From the NCBI GenBank assembly GCA_021732415.1, contig JAKFVC010000103.1, forward strand, positions 1-64,000: DNA of 64,000 nt. The letters run 5' to 3'. A model generated the notes under the pieces. That model made no database searches, was not told the DNA's origin, and was given only the letters and a program-made list of their open reading frames with translations. This DNA comes from Planctomycetaceae bacterium (GTDB lineage: Bacteria > Planctomycetota > Planctomycetia > Planctomycetales > Planctomycetaceae). Of this stretch, positions 43,594 through 53,267 are shown piece by piece; the stretch's first letter is position 1, and each line of letters starts with the position of its first letter. Both the position numbers and the translations under genes were made by a program.

Positions 43594-44649
43594 TCAACGA
43601 CACTCGCGTGTCAGCATCAGCAAGCCTTCCCGGCGCTGAGCGGTCACTCGCCCCGGCAGCATGACGGTTGAGGTTTCGGAACCCACGACATCGACGAGGC
43701 GTTGCCAGTCGGCAAACCCCATCTGTCGTCGCGGCCAGCCCAGTTGTCGCCACAAGAGGACGAAGCACTCGCGAATGCGTTGCGGAGGTTGCTCCCTGAG
43801 CGGCCCACATCGCAAGCGGCAATGTTCCGGCGCAGCTTCGATCAATACCTCGCGCAGCAGTCCCTCGGCGAGCAGCAATTCATCCGCATAAATCTCTTGA
43901 GCCTGCTGCCCCAGACGAATCAAGGCCTGTTGTATTTGAGGATTGAACTCGCGCGCCAGTAGTGGCAGCAATTCATGGCGAATGCGATTACGAGTGAGTG
44001 TCGTATCGGTATTGGTCGAATCGGTCCGATAAGACTGCTCCTGCTCGGCGAGAAAGCGTACGAGCAGTTGGCGCTCGACGTGCAACAGTGGTCGAACAAG
44101 GGGAACGCCCCCGTGGCGGACGCTGCCAGCGTCCGTACCCAATCCTCTAGTCCCCTCATTCAACACTTCGTCCGCATGCATACCGCGCAGTCCAGCTAAC
44201 CCCGTCCCCCGAATGATATGATGCAGGATGGTCTCGGCCTGATCGTCCGCCGTATGAGCAACCGCAATTCCAGCACAGTGTTGCTCGGCGGCGATCCGCT
44301 GCAGAAAGTGCCGACGCACCAGCCGGGCCGTCCCTTCCAAGCCCAGCTTGGCGAGTTGGGGTGCTTCCGCAATCGACTCCCTTCCGATATGACACGGAAT
44401 CGACTTCAAGCGACAAAAGTCTTCGACCCAGGCAGCGTCAGCATCTGATTCGGCACCGCGAAGTTGATGATTCAGATGGGCCGCATGCAGCGTGATTTGG
44501 AGTTCATCGCGCAAGAGCCACAGCCCCAGCAACAACGACACGCTATCAGCACCTCCGGAAACCGCGACCAGCACACGGGTGCGTGTCAGACGACAGGATT
44601 CGCAGCCAGTTCGCAGGGCGGACAGAAACTCGGAAGTTGCGGATCCCAT
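43594..44649 (-). CDS. tilS: tRNA(Ile)-lysidine synthetase
   Basis: 351 residues. Modifies C34 of tRNA-Ile(CAU) to lysidine. PP-loop SGGADS at 31-36; N-type ATP pyrophosphatase core with HLNHQLRG, VAHTADDQAET, GLAGLRGM and RPLL; RTDSTN..TRNRIRHELLPLL at about 208-232. Short for the family, with only part of the C-terminal domain (about 330-350). Oddity: residues about 163-183 include an extra segment (GTDAGSVRHGGVP) encoded by an inverted-repeat element at 44118-44134, placed in frame between the GLRGM and RPLL blocks. The ATG at 44649 gives a normal N-terminus. Confidence 0.93.
   Translation of the reverse strand: MGSATSEFLSALRTGCESCRLTRTRVLVAVSGGADSVSLLLGLWLLRDELQITLHAAHLNHQLRGAESDADAAWVEDFCRLKSIPCHIGRESIAEAPQLAKLGLEGTARLVRRHFLQRIAAEQHCAGIAVAHTADDQAETILHHIIRGTGLAGLRGMHADEVLNEGTRGLGTDAGSVRHGGVPLVRPLLHVERQLLVRFLAEQEQSYRTDSTNTDTTLTRNRIRHELLPLLAREFNPQIQQALIRLGQQAQEIYADELLLAEGLLREVLIEAAPEHCRLRCGPLREQPPQRIRECFVLLWRQLGWPRRQMGFADWQRLVDVVGSETSTVMLPGRVTAQRREGLLMLTRECR
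44118..44134. repeat. repeat unit inside the tilS coding sequence
   Basis: GGACGCT, 3-nt loop, AGCGTCC within GTGGCGGACGCTGCCAGCGT. Same sequence type as the intergenic units at 7253-7302 and 62618-62671. It is translated in frame in tilS. Confidence 0.85.
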
Positions 44650-44686
44650 CGCGATGGCCCTGATAATTGGGCCGGCAAATCAAGAA

Positions 44687-44779
44687 TCCCATAAGTCCCA
44701 TCCGTCCCATAAGTCCCATAAGTCCCATCGAATTCATGGGACTTATGGGACGGATGGGACCAATGGAACCAATGGGAAC
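44687..44779. repeat. inverted repeat built of CCCATAAGT modules
   Basis: The left side carries CCCATAAGT/CCCATCCGT modules; the right side carries ATGGGACTTATGGGACGGAT. About 25 bases pair perfectly (44698-44722 with 44736-44760). Fills the gap between tilS and carB. Confidence 0.85.
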
Positions 44780-44799
44780 TACGTTTGTGCCGGTTTCCT

Positions 44800-47700
44800 T
44801 TAGGCCTTACAGTGTTCCAGCAAGAACCAATCCTGCAACGCCTTGATATGGGGCACGGGATTCTTCGCCAGAGCTTCCAGAGCCCGCACAACTGCCTGGC
44901 AACCCGCCACCGTGGTCACGCATGGAACACCATACGTCACCGACGCCGAACGAATCTTCCCTTCGTCCGTTCGAGCACCCTTGCCGCTGGGAGTATTGAA
45001 GATCAACTGGACTTGTCCGTTGGCCATGTAGTCCAACAGATTCGGCCGGCCTTCCTGCAGCTTGCGAACGACTTCGATATTGATCCCGGCACCTTGCAGG
45101 ATTCGGACAGTGCCGCTGGTTCCGATCAGCTTGTACCCGAGTTGCTGCAGTCGTCGCGCCGGCTCGATCAAGGCCTCTTTGTGGCGACCTGCCATACTGA
45201 TGAAGACGGTTCCCTCACGCGGCAGTTGATTCCCGGCAGCCACCTGGCTCTTGGCAAAAGCAATCGGGAATTCGTCGTGAATTCCCATGACTTCACCCGT
45301 GGAACGCATTTCCGGTCCGAGGATAATGTCGACGCCAGCGAAGCGGTTGAACGGGAACACACTCTCTTTGACAGAGTAATGCGTGGGGACGACTTCCTCG
45401 GTGACTCCCTGCGTCCGCAGAGATACCCCGGCCATCACCTTGGCGGCGATCTTGGCGAGCGGGACATTCGTGGCCTTCGAGACAAACGGCGAAGTGCGGC
45501 TCGCACGCGGGTTGACTTCCAGCACGTACACGACATGTTTGCCGTCAACGGACTTCACGGCGAATTGCACGTTCATCAGGCCGCGCACATTCAGGCTGCG
45601 AGCCATCGCGTAAGTGGCTTGTTTGATCTCTTCGATCACGGCCGCGGGCAGCGAGAACGGCGGAATGGCACAGGCCGAATCGCCCGAATGCACGCCGGCT
45701 TCTTCGATATGTTCCATGACACCACCGACGATGACCAATTCCCCATCGGCCACCGCATCTACATCGACCTCGATGGCGTCTTCGAGGAACTTGTCGATGA
45801 GTACTGGATGGTCCGGTGCGACATCCATCGCTGCCTGCATGAATTTCGCCAGCGAGACGGCGTCGTAACAAATCTCCATCGCTCGTCCGCCGAGCACATA
45901 GCTGGGACGCACGAGAACCGGATATCCGATCTGATCGGCGATGTGACAACCTTCACTGAGTTCCGTGGCGGTGCCGTTGGGGGGCTGATGCAGGCCGAGT
46001 CGCTCCAGCAGGGCCTGGAATCGCTTGCGGTCTTCCGCGATGTCGATCGAATCGCACGATGTCCCGAGAATCTTGACACCGCCGGCTTCCAATCCACGTG
46101 CCAGATTGAGCGGCGTCTGTCCGCCGAACTGGACGATGACCCCTTCGGGCTGCAGGCGATCACAGATATTCAAGACATCTTCGGTCGTCAGCGGCTCGAA
46201 GAACAGCAGATCCGAGGTGTCATAATCGGTCGAGACTGTTTCCGGGTTCGAGTTGACCATGATGGTCTCGATCCCAAGTTCGCGCAAGGCGTAGGACGCC
46301 TGGCAACAACAGTAGTCGAACTCAATCCCCTGTCCGATCCGGTTTGGACCGCCACCCAGGATCATGATGCGACGCTTGTCCGAACGTGGACGAGGTGCTT
46401 CGTCCTCGTCTTCGTACGTCGAATAATAGTATGGCGTGTAGGCTTCGAATTCGGCGGCACACGTATCAACCGACTTGAACACGGCCGACACGCCCAGCCC
46501 CTTGCGGTACTTGCGGACGTCGGTCTCGGTGGTATCCCACCAGAAGGCGAGTTGCTTGTCCGAATACCCCAGACGTTTGATTTCCCTGAGGAAGTCTTTG
46601 CTGGCATCCTGCAGACGGGGCACCTCACGGATCACCTCTTCCGTTTCGCACAGTTGCCGAATTTGATCGAGGAACCACGGGTCAATATCGGACAGACGAT
46701 GAACGTCAGCCACCGACATGCCGGCCTTCAAGGCAAACCGCACGTAGAAAATGCGGTCACAGTTCGGCACGGCGAGCTTTTGCTCGATCTCGTCAATCGT
46801 CGGCTGCGCGACAGTGCCCCACAGGTCCTTCTTGCCCCCGCCGAGGCCAAAGTGGCCGATTTCCAGACCACGCAAAGCCTTCTGCAGTGACTCTTTGAAC
46901 GTGCGGCCGATGGCCATCGTCTCACCGACCGACTTCATCTGAACGGTCAATGTCGGGTCGGCGTCGGGGAATTTTTCGAACGTCCACCGCGGGATTTTGG
47001 TGACGACGTAGTCGATGGTCGGTTCGAAGCAGGCCAGTGTTTCACGCGTAATATCGTTGTGGATCTCATCCAGCCGATATCCCACCGCCAGCTTCGCCGC
47101 GATCTTGGCGATCGGGAAGCCGGTGGCCTTGGACGCCAATGCGCTCGAACGGCTGACGCGCGGGTTCATCTCGATCACAACCATTCGGCCGTCATCGGGA
47201 TTGATGGCGAACTGCACGTTCGAGCCGCCCGTTTCCACGCCGATTTCGCGCATGACGGCGATCGTCGCGTCACGCATCCGCTGGTATTCTTTATCGGTCA
47301 GCGTCTGAATGGGAGCCACGGTGATCGAATCACCGGTATGCACGCCCATCGGGTCAAAGTTCTCAATCGAGCAGATGATGACGACGTTGTCGGCCACGTC
47401 GCGCATCACTTCCATCTCGAACTCTTTCCAGCCGAGGATCGACTGTTCGAGCAAGACTTCACCGACGGGAGACAGGGCCAGACCCTTGCGGATCATTGAT
47501 TCGAATTCTTCGCGGTTGTAGGCAATTCCGCCACCAGCACCGCCCAGTGTATAGCTGGCACGGATCACGCAGGGCAGCCCCACTTCGCGCACTGCGGCGC
47601 GGGCTTCCTCGAGATTGTGGACCGTCCGGCTGTTGGGGACATCCAGGCCAATCTTGATCATTGCCTGCTTGAAGGATTCGCGCCCTTCGGCCTTGGCGAT

Positions 47701-48066
47701 GACTTCTTCCTTCGCGCCGATCAACTCACAACCAAGTTGCTTGAGGATCCCGCGGCGGGCGAGGTCCATGGCGACATTGAGACCCGTCTGGCCACCCAAA
47801 GTCGGCAGCAAAGCGTCAGGGCGCTCGCGTTCGATGACCTTGGCGACATATTCCCAGGTGATGGGTTCAATGTAGGTGCGGTCTGCCGTGTGAGGGTCAG
47901 TCATGATGGTCGCAGGGTTGGAATTCACCAACACGACCTCGTAACCCTCTTCACGCAGCGCCTTGCACGCCTGGGTTCCGGAATAGTCAAACTCGCAGGC
48001 CTGACCAATGACAATAGGGCCCGATCCGATGATCAGAATCTTCTTGATGTCTGTCCGACGAGGCAC
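44800..48066 (-). CDS. carB: carbamoyl-phosphate synthase large subunit
   Basis: 1088 residues. Makes carbamoyl phosphate from bicarbonate, ammonia and two ATP for arginine and pyrimidines. Two homologous ATP-grasp halves: the first opens [20 protein letters not shown], the second [20 protein letters not shown]. The oligomerisation region lies between, and a C-terminal MGS-like allosteric domain (about 940-1075) ends the protein. Start GTG at 48066, seven bases after GAGAGG, gives MPRRTDIKK, the usual family start; the GTG at 48072 is too close to that site. carA is not in the window. Length is normal. Confidence 0.98.
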   Translation of the reverse strand: MPRRTDIKKILIIGSGPIVIGQACEFDYSGTQACKALREEGYEVVLVNSNPATIMTDPHTADRTYIEPITWEYVAKVIERERPDALLPTLGGQTGLNVAMDLARRGILKQLGCELIGAKEEVIAKAEGRESFKQAMIKIGLDVPNSRTVHNLEEARAAVREVGLPCVIRASYTLGGAGGGIAYNREEFESMIRKGLALSPVGEVLLEQSILGWKEFEMEVMRDVADNVVIICSIENFDPMGVHTGDSITVAPIQTLTDKEYQRMRDATIAVMREIGVETGGSNVQFAINPDDGRMVVIEMNPRVSRSSALASKATGFPIAKIAAKLAVGYRLDEIHNDITRETLACFEPTIDYVVTKIPRWTFEKFPDADPTLTVQMKSVGETMAIGRTFKESLQKALRGLEIGHFGLGGGKKDLWGTVAQPTIDEIEQKLAVPNCDRIFYVRFALKAGMSVADVHRLSDIDPWFLDQIRQLCETEEVIREVPRLQDASKDFLREIKRLGYSDKQLAFWWDTTETDVRKYRKGLGVSAVFKSVDTCAAEFEAYTPYYYSTYEDEDEAPRPRSDKRRIMILGGGPNRIGQGIEFDYCCCQASYALRELGIETIMVNSNPETVSTDYDTSDLLFFEPLTTEDVLNICDRLQPEGVIVQFGGQTPLNLARGLEAGGVKILGTSCDSIDIAEDRKRFQALLERLGLHQPPNGTATELSEGCHIADQIGYPVLVRPSYVLGGRAMEICYDAVSLAKFMQAAMDVAPDHPVLIDKFLEDAIEVDVDAVADGELVIVGGVMEHIEEAGVHSGDSACAIPPFSLPAAVIEEIKQATYAMARSLNVRGLMNVQFAVKSVDGKHVVYVLEVNPRASRTSPFVSKATNVPLAKIAAKVMAGVSLRTQGVTEEVVPTHYSVKESVFPFNRFAGVDIILGPEMRSTGEVMGIHDEFPIAFAKSQVAAGNQLPREGTVFISMAGRHKEALIEPARRLQQLGYKLIGTSGTVRILQGAGINIEVVRKLQEGRPNLLDYMANGQVQLIFNTPSGKGARTDEGKIRSASVTYGVPCVTTVAGCQAVVRALEALAKNPVPHIKALQDWFLLEHCKA

Positions 48067-48588
48067 AACCACACCTCTCTGTAAGTCGTCGATAGCAGCC
48101 CGGGGGGTACTCTGATCCGGTGTTCGAACCGGGGAGACCGCATCGACTGTGAAGGTAGCGAACGTGAGTTATCAATGATCTCGGTGATCTCAGTCGCACT
48201 GCCCGCAGCGCGCACCAAAAGCCGCAACCACTCTAAGTTCGTTTAGGCGGCTACGGCTACACGAAGTAACCACGCTGTCTTGCAACAACACCAACTTAAC
48301 AACCGTTGCCAGAGATGCAAGGCACCACTCGGTGTACGAGGAACGATTTTTCTGGAGTCATTCCGTCGTCAGTCGTGCGAATTCTCGAAACTGGCAGCTC
48401 TTCAGGTATGGAAGTAATGCGTGACCTCTCGCTTTGAACGGCCACGGCCAAGTTGGAATTGACGCACAAGTTTTTACTGATATGTTCAGTTTCAGTAACG
48501 CGACTTGTCTCCATGACAATTATTTAATGTGGGACTCTTCTCTAGGTCCCGCGCGATTCCGCTTGCCATTCCAAATGAGGCCCAAGCC
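48067..48588. promoter_or_regulatory. divergent promoter region of carB and a DUF1501 gene
   Basis: About 520 bases with no gene or listed repeat. It must contain the start sites of carB (minus) and the DUF1501 gene (plus). No pyrimidine- or arginine-responsive element was recognised. Confidence 0.4.
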
Positions 48589-49878
48589 ATGTTGTCGATC
48601 TTCGGACGCTCCGATCGGTACTGTGATGGCGTTTCTCGTCGCAGCTTCATGCAAATTGGTGCGGTAGGGTTAGGTGGGTTCACGCTCGCCGACATCCTTC
48701 GCGGGCAAGCTCAAGGCGGCGAGTCTTCTGCCCCCAAATCGATCATCAACGTCTACCTGCCCGGTGGGCCGTCGCACATCGACACGTTCGACCCCAAGCC
48801 AGATGCCCCGAATGAATTCCGCGGGGAATTCAAAACGATCGACACCAATGTCGCGGGCGTTCAATTCTCGGAACATCTGCCGCAACTGGCGGCTCGGATG
48901 GACAAGCTGGCCATTATTCGTTCGCTGTCCGAGTTGCGGGAAGAACACACCCCGAATCAAACGGAAAGTGGTTGGTCGGTCAACGAATTGCGGTCTGTCG
49001 GCGGTCACCCCAGCCTGGGGTCAGTCATCGCCAAGCTGCAAACAGGTTCAAGATCCCAAACGCCGCCGTTTGTGGACCTCACCGGACATACGAATCATGG
49101 TTTCCTGGGACCCGTCCACGGAGCATTTCGCCCGGACGGAGAGGGACGCAGCAACCTCTCCTTGAACAACGTCACACTCGATCGCCTGGGAGATCGCCGG
49201 CAGTTGCTGTCAGGTCTGGATCGCATCAAACGCAATGCCGATTCGACTGGAATGATGGAAGCCATGGATTCGTTTACGACCCGCGCAGTCGGCGTGATCA
49301 CGTCCGGCAAGATGGCGACAGCCCTCAACCTCGAATACGAAGACCCCCGCGTCCGAGCCCGCTACATCTACGGCGATCGCAACCGCGAGAACGATCGCTT
49401 CCTGACCGCTCGACGCTTGGTAGAAGCCGGCGTCCGCTGCGTGAGTCTCAGTTGGGGCAGTTGGGATACCCACGGCAACAATTTCGGTTACCTGCAAGAA
49501 CAATTGCCACGTTTCGACCAGGGCATCAGCACCCTGATCGATGACTTGGACGCACGAGGCATGCTGGACGACACGATCGTCCTGTGCTGGGGCGAATTCG
49601 GCCGCACACCGCGGATCAACAGCGGAGCAGGGCGAGACCACTGGCCGCGCGTCGCCAGCGTGGCGATCGCCGGCGGTGGCCTGCGAACGGGCCAGGTCAT
49701 CGGGACCACCAATCGCCTGGGCGAGATGGCCAAGGACCGCCCCATCCACTTCCAGGAAGTCTTCGCGACGCTCTACCACAAACTGGGAATTGACCCGCGC
49801 TACACGACGCTGACCGATCCCAACGGAAGGCCGCAGTACCTGGTCGACCAGCGCGAGCCAATCAAAGAGTTGATCTAA
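48589..49878 (+). CDS. DUF1501 protein, orphan
   Basis: 429 residues. The N-terminus YCDGVSRRSFMQIGAVGLGG carries a twin-arginine signal. DUF1501 body: INVYLPGGPSHIDTFDPKPD, HLPQLAARMDKLAIIRS, GSWDTHGNNFG and LCWGEFGRTPRINSGAGRDH, ending in the QYLVDQREPIKELI tail. Unlike the gene at 27986 it has no DUF1549/DUF1553 partner next to it. GAGG lies 8 bases before the ATG at 48589. Closely related in layout to 58539-59888. Confidence 0.9.
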   Translation: MLSIFGRSDRYCDGVSRRSFMQIGAVGLGGFTLADILRGQAQGGESSAPKSIINVYLPGGPSHIDTFDPKPDAPNEFRGEFKTIDTNVAGVQFSEHLPQLAARMDKLAIIRSLSELREEHTPNQTESGWSVNELRSVGGHPSLGSVIAKLQTGSRSQTPPFVDLTGHTNHGFLGPVHGAFRPDGEGRSNLSLNNVTLDRLGDRRQLLSGLDRIKRNADSTGMMEAMDSFTTRAVGVITSGKMATALNLEYEDPRVRARYIYGDRNRENDRFLTARRLVEAGVRCVSLSWGSWDTHGNNFGYLQEQLPRFDQGISTLIDDLDARGMLDDTIVLCWGEFGRTPRINSGAGRDHWPRVASVAIAGGGLRTGQVIGTTNRLGEMAKDRPIHFQEVFATLYHKLGIDPRYTTLTDPNGRPQYLVDQREPIKELI

Positions 49879-49888
49879 CAACAGCCGC

Positions 49889-49985
49889 GGGGTCGGGTCT
49901 ACAATTTTTCGAAATTGGCCATGTGAGATCTTCTATGCTCACAACGGTCAACTGGCCAATTTCCAAAAATCGTGGCCCCGACCCC
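49889..49985. repeat. inverted repeat downstream of the DUF1501 gene
   Basis: Ends GGGGTCGGG (49889-49897) and CCCGACCCC (49977-49985) enclose a second pair (AATTTTTCGAAATTGGCCA with TGGCCAATTTCCAAAAAT). Begins 11 bases after the stop codon. Confidence 0.8.
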
Positions 49986-50030
49986 TGATCAACCCGAACG
50001 GCTGCATTCAAGGAAGAATGTCCAGAACCA

Positions 50031-50489
50031 ATGAGAGCTGCCAACCAATCTGATTCCGCTCCCCGAGCACGAATGGGGTGGCCGACATATAGCGGTATTG
50101 TTTCCGTATTTGTGGTGCTGTACTTCGCGAGTATCGGGCCGCTGGCGTGGCTGGAAATCAACGGTTACGGGAATCGTGTTTTCTGGCAACGGCTCCATGT
50201 TGCCTATACGCCAATTTATCAAACATGGCTGCATGGTCCAGATTCGTGCGGTCGGTGGATTAAGAACTATCTTGGTCTTTTCGGGCGCCACCACACGCGA
50301 CACGGTCCGTTCTTGTTCGCGTCTCCGAATGAGGTTGAAGCAGAAAGATTCTTGTACGCTTTGGATAGTGTCGAATGGACGAGCCTACCTTTTGAGTCTG
50401 CCCCCTTGACCTCTCCCACGAAATGGAAAGACCTCAAGGCAAGAATATCTTCTCGCGACAAGAAAAAGCAGCAAAATGGTCGACGCTAG
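50031..50489 (+). CDS. small membrane protein, unknown
   Basis: 152 residues. One clear hydrophobic helix at about 22-42 (GIVSVFVVLYFASIGPLAWL), then a soluble domain (YTPIYQTWLHGPDSCGRWIKN, FASPNEVEAERFLYALDSVEW) and a basic tail. AAGGAAG lies about 15 bases before the ATG, so the ribosome site is weak. Not recognised; it opens a short accessory stretch between two conserved regions. Confidence 0.55.
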   Translation: MRAANQSDSAPRARMGWPTYSGIVSVFVVLYFASIGPLAWLEINGYGNRVFWQRLHVAYTPIYQTWLHGPDSCGRWIKNYLGLFGRHHTRHGPFLFASPNEVEAERFLYALDSVEWTSLPFESAPLTSPTKWKDLKARISSRDKKKQQNGRR

Positions 50490-50507
50490 GGGATGCCTAG
50501 GTCTGAA

Positions 50508-50684
50508 TTAGGTGTGAGGCAGTGGATTGGCCGCCTTCGGACGCCACACCGGGTGATCGGATGCGGCTTGACGTCTGGCCGCATCTGCTGCTATCGCTGC
50601 GATGTCGCCAGCAAAACGATCCGAGATTTCGCGGCGAATTCGGTGTATCTGTTCCAGCGGAGATTCAATCGGCGTTGGTATCAT
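50508..50684 (-). CDS. 58-residue conserved small protein
   Basis: 58 residues from the ATG at 50684. The core LEQIHRIRREISDRFAGDIAAIAADAARRQAAS matches a pattern I know from many uncharacterised small bacterial proteins (helical, RREI..RF.GDI.AI..DARRRQ..S), common in cyanobacteria and planctomycetes and sometimes next to toxin-antitoxin genes. Function unknown; such proteins have been suspected as antitoxin-like, which is not shown here. Opposite in strand to both neighbours. Confidence 0.6.
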   Translation of the reverse strand: MIPTPIESPLEQIHRIRREISDRFAGDIAAIAADAARRQAASDHPVWRPKAANPLPHT

Positions 50685-50833
50685 TCTAAAATAGCCATCC
50701 CCAAACACCGACGACTCAGAGGTACGCGCTGTGTTGATTCGCGCAGAGATGCCAATTGTTTGCCAGAAGTTGAAACCGTAGAATGTGTTTATCTTGGACG
50801 GAGTAGGCCGTTCAAGAGCAAGGAGGAGCGGGA

Positions 50834-51067
50834 ATGTCTATTTCTGAACAAGCGAAGCAAATCTACGAACTCGAACTACGAGATCGTTTGGAAGCAACGC
50901 ACCGCAACAAGTTCGTGGCAATCGAACCAATGTCAAGGTCCTACTTCCTGGGCGACACTTTCATCGTCGCCGCGATGGCTGCAAAGCAGGCATTTCCGGA
51001 TCGAAAGTCCTTCTTGTTGCGGATCGGTCATGACGCGGCGTTCCACATTGGAGCTGCAAATCGATGA
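50834..51067 (+). CDS. small protein coupled to a retropepsin-like protease
   Basis: 77 residues, no signal peptide. Starts MSISEQAKQIYELELRDRLE, then a short beta region with FVAIEP..YFLGDTFIVA, and ends FLLRIGHDAAFHIGAANR. AGGAGG is positioned ideally before the ATG at 50834. The stop overlaps the next ATG (ATGA at 51064-51067), so the two genes are translationally coupled. Not recognised by domain; the pair resembles widespread two-gene cassettes in which this short protein precedes a clan AA protease. Confidence 0.75.
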   Translation: MSISEQAKQIYELELRDRLEATHRNKFVAIEPMSRSYFLGDTFIVAAMAAKQAFPDRKSFLLRIGHDAAFHIGAANR

Positions 51068-51423
51068 TCGGAAGGGTTGAAGACGTTAAAGCATTGCTGG
51101 ACATCGAGATTTCTAACAAGTTGCACGGCGGTCGCACTGTCGTGACAAGTTGGATTGATACTGCGTTCGACGGTCATTTGGTACTGTCACTGCAAATGAT
51201 CAAGGATTTAGAACTTGATTCATGGGGCGAAACGGAGGCCATTCTCGCCGACGGGTCGAGGATCACTCTGGAAACATTTATCTGCTATCTCAACTGGTTC
51301 GGTGACCAAATACCGCTTCAAGTGATTGCGAACGACGGGCGATTTCCTTTGCTGGGAACTGGTCTGTTAGAATCGCGCATTCTGCACATCGACTATCGTA
51401 TGAAAACAGTTATCTTGGAATGA
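51064..51423 (+). CDS. clan AA (retropepsin-like) aspartic protease
   Basis: 119 residues. The catalytic motif WIDTAFDGHLVL (Asp at about 31, D-T-A variant) and the C-terminal hydrophobic-hydrophobic-Gly block PLLGTGLLESRILHIDY mark the fold of single-domain, dimeric aspartic proteases such as retropepsin. An ILADGSRITLETF strand pair lies between. Probably active as a homodimer in the cytoplasm. Its substrate is unknown; the coupled 77-residue protein is the obvious candidate partner. Confidence 0.75.
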   Translation: MIGRVEDVKALLDIEISNKLHGGRTVVTSWIDTAFDGHLVLSLQMIKDLELDSWGETEAILADGSRITLETFICYLNWFGDQIPLQVIANDGRFPLLGTGLLESRILHIDYRMKTVILE

Positions 51424-51488
51424 GCCGACGCCCACTGGTTCAAAGTGAAGTTTGAAAACTTGCAGAAATCTCAGAGGTAGAAAAATAT

Positions 51489-51888
<400 letters not shown>

Positions 51889-51979
51889 AACTGTAATGTT
51901 AGAAGGTAGAGGGACGTTTCGCCATGAGGTTCAGGGCGGGGCAAACCTAAATGACTACCGGCAAGCCCCTTCTACGAAG

Positions 51980-52918
51980 CTAGAAGGCCACCTGCATGTT
52001 GGATGTCAGGGTTGGTCGGTGAGTCCCGTTGTCACGCGTGACCAGTCGGACCGGCTGGCCGGATCGAGGGACCAGTCGCAGGCCGTAACCCTGCCACAAG
52101 ACACTCAAGTCTTTGCGGGTCCAGTTTTCCTGCCCTTCCTCCACGGAAGGATCGCCGATGCGCACCAGATGGTCGTCGAAAAAACGGAAGAGGACGACCG
52201 AGTGCGACACGCCGGGAACCCAGCCCCATTCCTTTTGATAGATGGGGTCAACCTCCGAGTTCCGGGTCAGTCCCACCGTCAGAATCACGGGGCCGGATTC
52301 GGTCTTCTCACGCAACCTTTCCAGATCCTGCGAGGCGAAGACTTCGACGTCCCAGGGCGTCCCCTGTGTTTTGAGCTTGAGACCACGATACAAACCTTGC
52401 CAGTAGGTCCCTTCGTATCGCGTCAGGCAGAGTTTCGCCATTTCCTGCTCAGTGGCCGGGATCTTATACCAGTGCAACAACGTCGCTGCGCTGGCGGGAC
52501 TGCAGGAAGCGTCTGTGCTCTGAATGCAGACGTCGTTGCGCCACACATTCGCGCATTGCGGGACCTGGCCCGACAGCGGATGCCACAGCGAATAGCCGGC
52601 GATGATCAGCATTGTTCCGATCAGGACGCTCTTGCGAAAAACTCGACCTGGCACCCTGCGCCAGGCCAGGCCCCCCAACATGGCCACGGTGGGAGCCATC
52701 CAGTTCCCCAGCACAATCAAATTGGAAAAAGGCAGCAACTGCGCGAGAGCCTGCGAACTCCACAGATCTCGGATGAAGAGGACCAGGCACAGGACAAGCG
52801 CAATGGCTAGCAGATCACACAACCGAGGCGACGCATTGCGGCTCAGACAGGAGCCGAACCAGAAGGCCAAGGCCGAAAGCCCTGCGGCAATCGCCAAGCC
52901 GAGATAGATATCCAACAT
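51980..52918 (-). CDS. membrane protein with C39-like cysteine peptidase domain
   Basis: 312 residues. Three to four transmembrane helices in the first 115 residues, then a C39-like papain-fold domain: Gln133 and Cys139 in IQSTDASCSPASAA, His in GVSHSVVLF (about 236-240), and the IGDPS loop. In bacteriocin systems this fold cleaves double-glycine leaders during export, but there is no ABC transporter domain or leader-bearing peptide gene here, so the substrate is unknown. It lies directly upstream of rnpB on the same strand. Confidence 0.8.
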   Translation of the reverse strand: MLDIYLGLAIAAGLSALAFWFGSCLSRNASPRLCDLLAIALVLCLVLFIRDLWSSQALAQLLPFSNLIVLGNWMAPTVAMLGGLAWRRVPGRVFRKSVLIGTMLIIAGYSLWHPLSGQVPQCANVWRNDVCIQSTDASCSPASAATLLHWYKIPATEQEMAKLCLTRYEGTYWQGLYRGLKLKTQGTPWDVEVFASQDLERLREKTESGPVILTVGLTRNSEVDPIYQKEWGWVPGVSHSVVLFRFFDDHLVRIGDPSVEEGQENWTRKDLSVLWQGYGLRLVPRSGQPVRLVTRDNGTHRPTLTSNMQVAF

Positions 52919-53177
52919 CTGCAGCCTCCGCTACGAAAACCTGACAGCCCCAATGGAGCTGCCTAACAGGACCGAACATCTTCATTCCTGGTTTGGTATC
53001 GCGACCGACAGCCGAGAGCGCGATTCGGCTGGAAACGGTCGAGTTTCATCGCTCCGGAGGCCCGAGTGGAGCATTCATAGTTGTGTATTTAGATAGTCCG
53101 CGTCGCACCTCAGAGATTCATAACAATTTGGCCAACCGACACATGCATTCTTCTGCCATCACTTATCTTCGCATTTC

Positions 53178-53251
53178 CTTCGTGTCCTTTGTGTCCTTCT
53201 GTTTAAAAAGGATTGGGATTCGAACAGAAGGACACAAAGGACACAAAGAAG
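53178..53251. repeat. solo CTTCGTGTCCTTTG inverted repeat
   Basis: Arms about 53178-53206 and 53221-53251 (CTTCGTGTCCTTTGTGTCCT with the reverse complement). Same type as the inner hairpins at 35284 and 37875 but without the GTGGGACGGG flanks. Ends 16 bases before the C45-type gene stop. The rest of 52919-53177 is not recognised. Confidence 0.9.
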
Positions 53252-53267
53252 ATTCCAATCGAATTAT

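Noticed and set aside
44785-46890. 701-codon plus-strand open frame
   Set aside because: Antisense to carB, whose product is conserved along its whole length; the frame is a composition artefact.
51980-52918. Bacteriocin export/maturation system, from the C39-like domain
   Set aside because: No ABC transporter domain, no double-glycine peptide gene and no immunity gene lie nearby.
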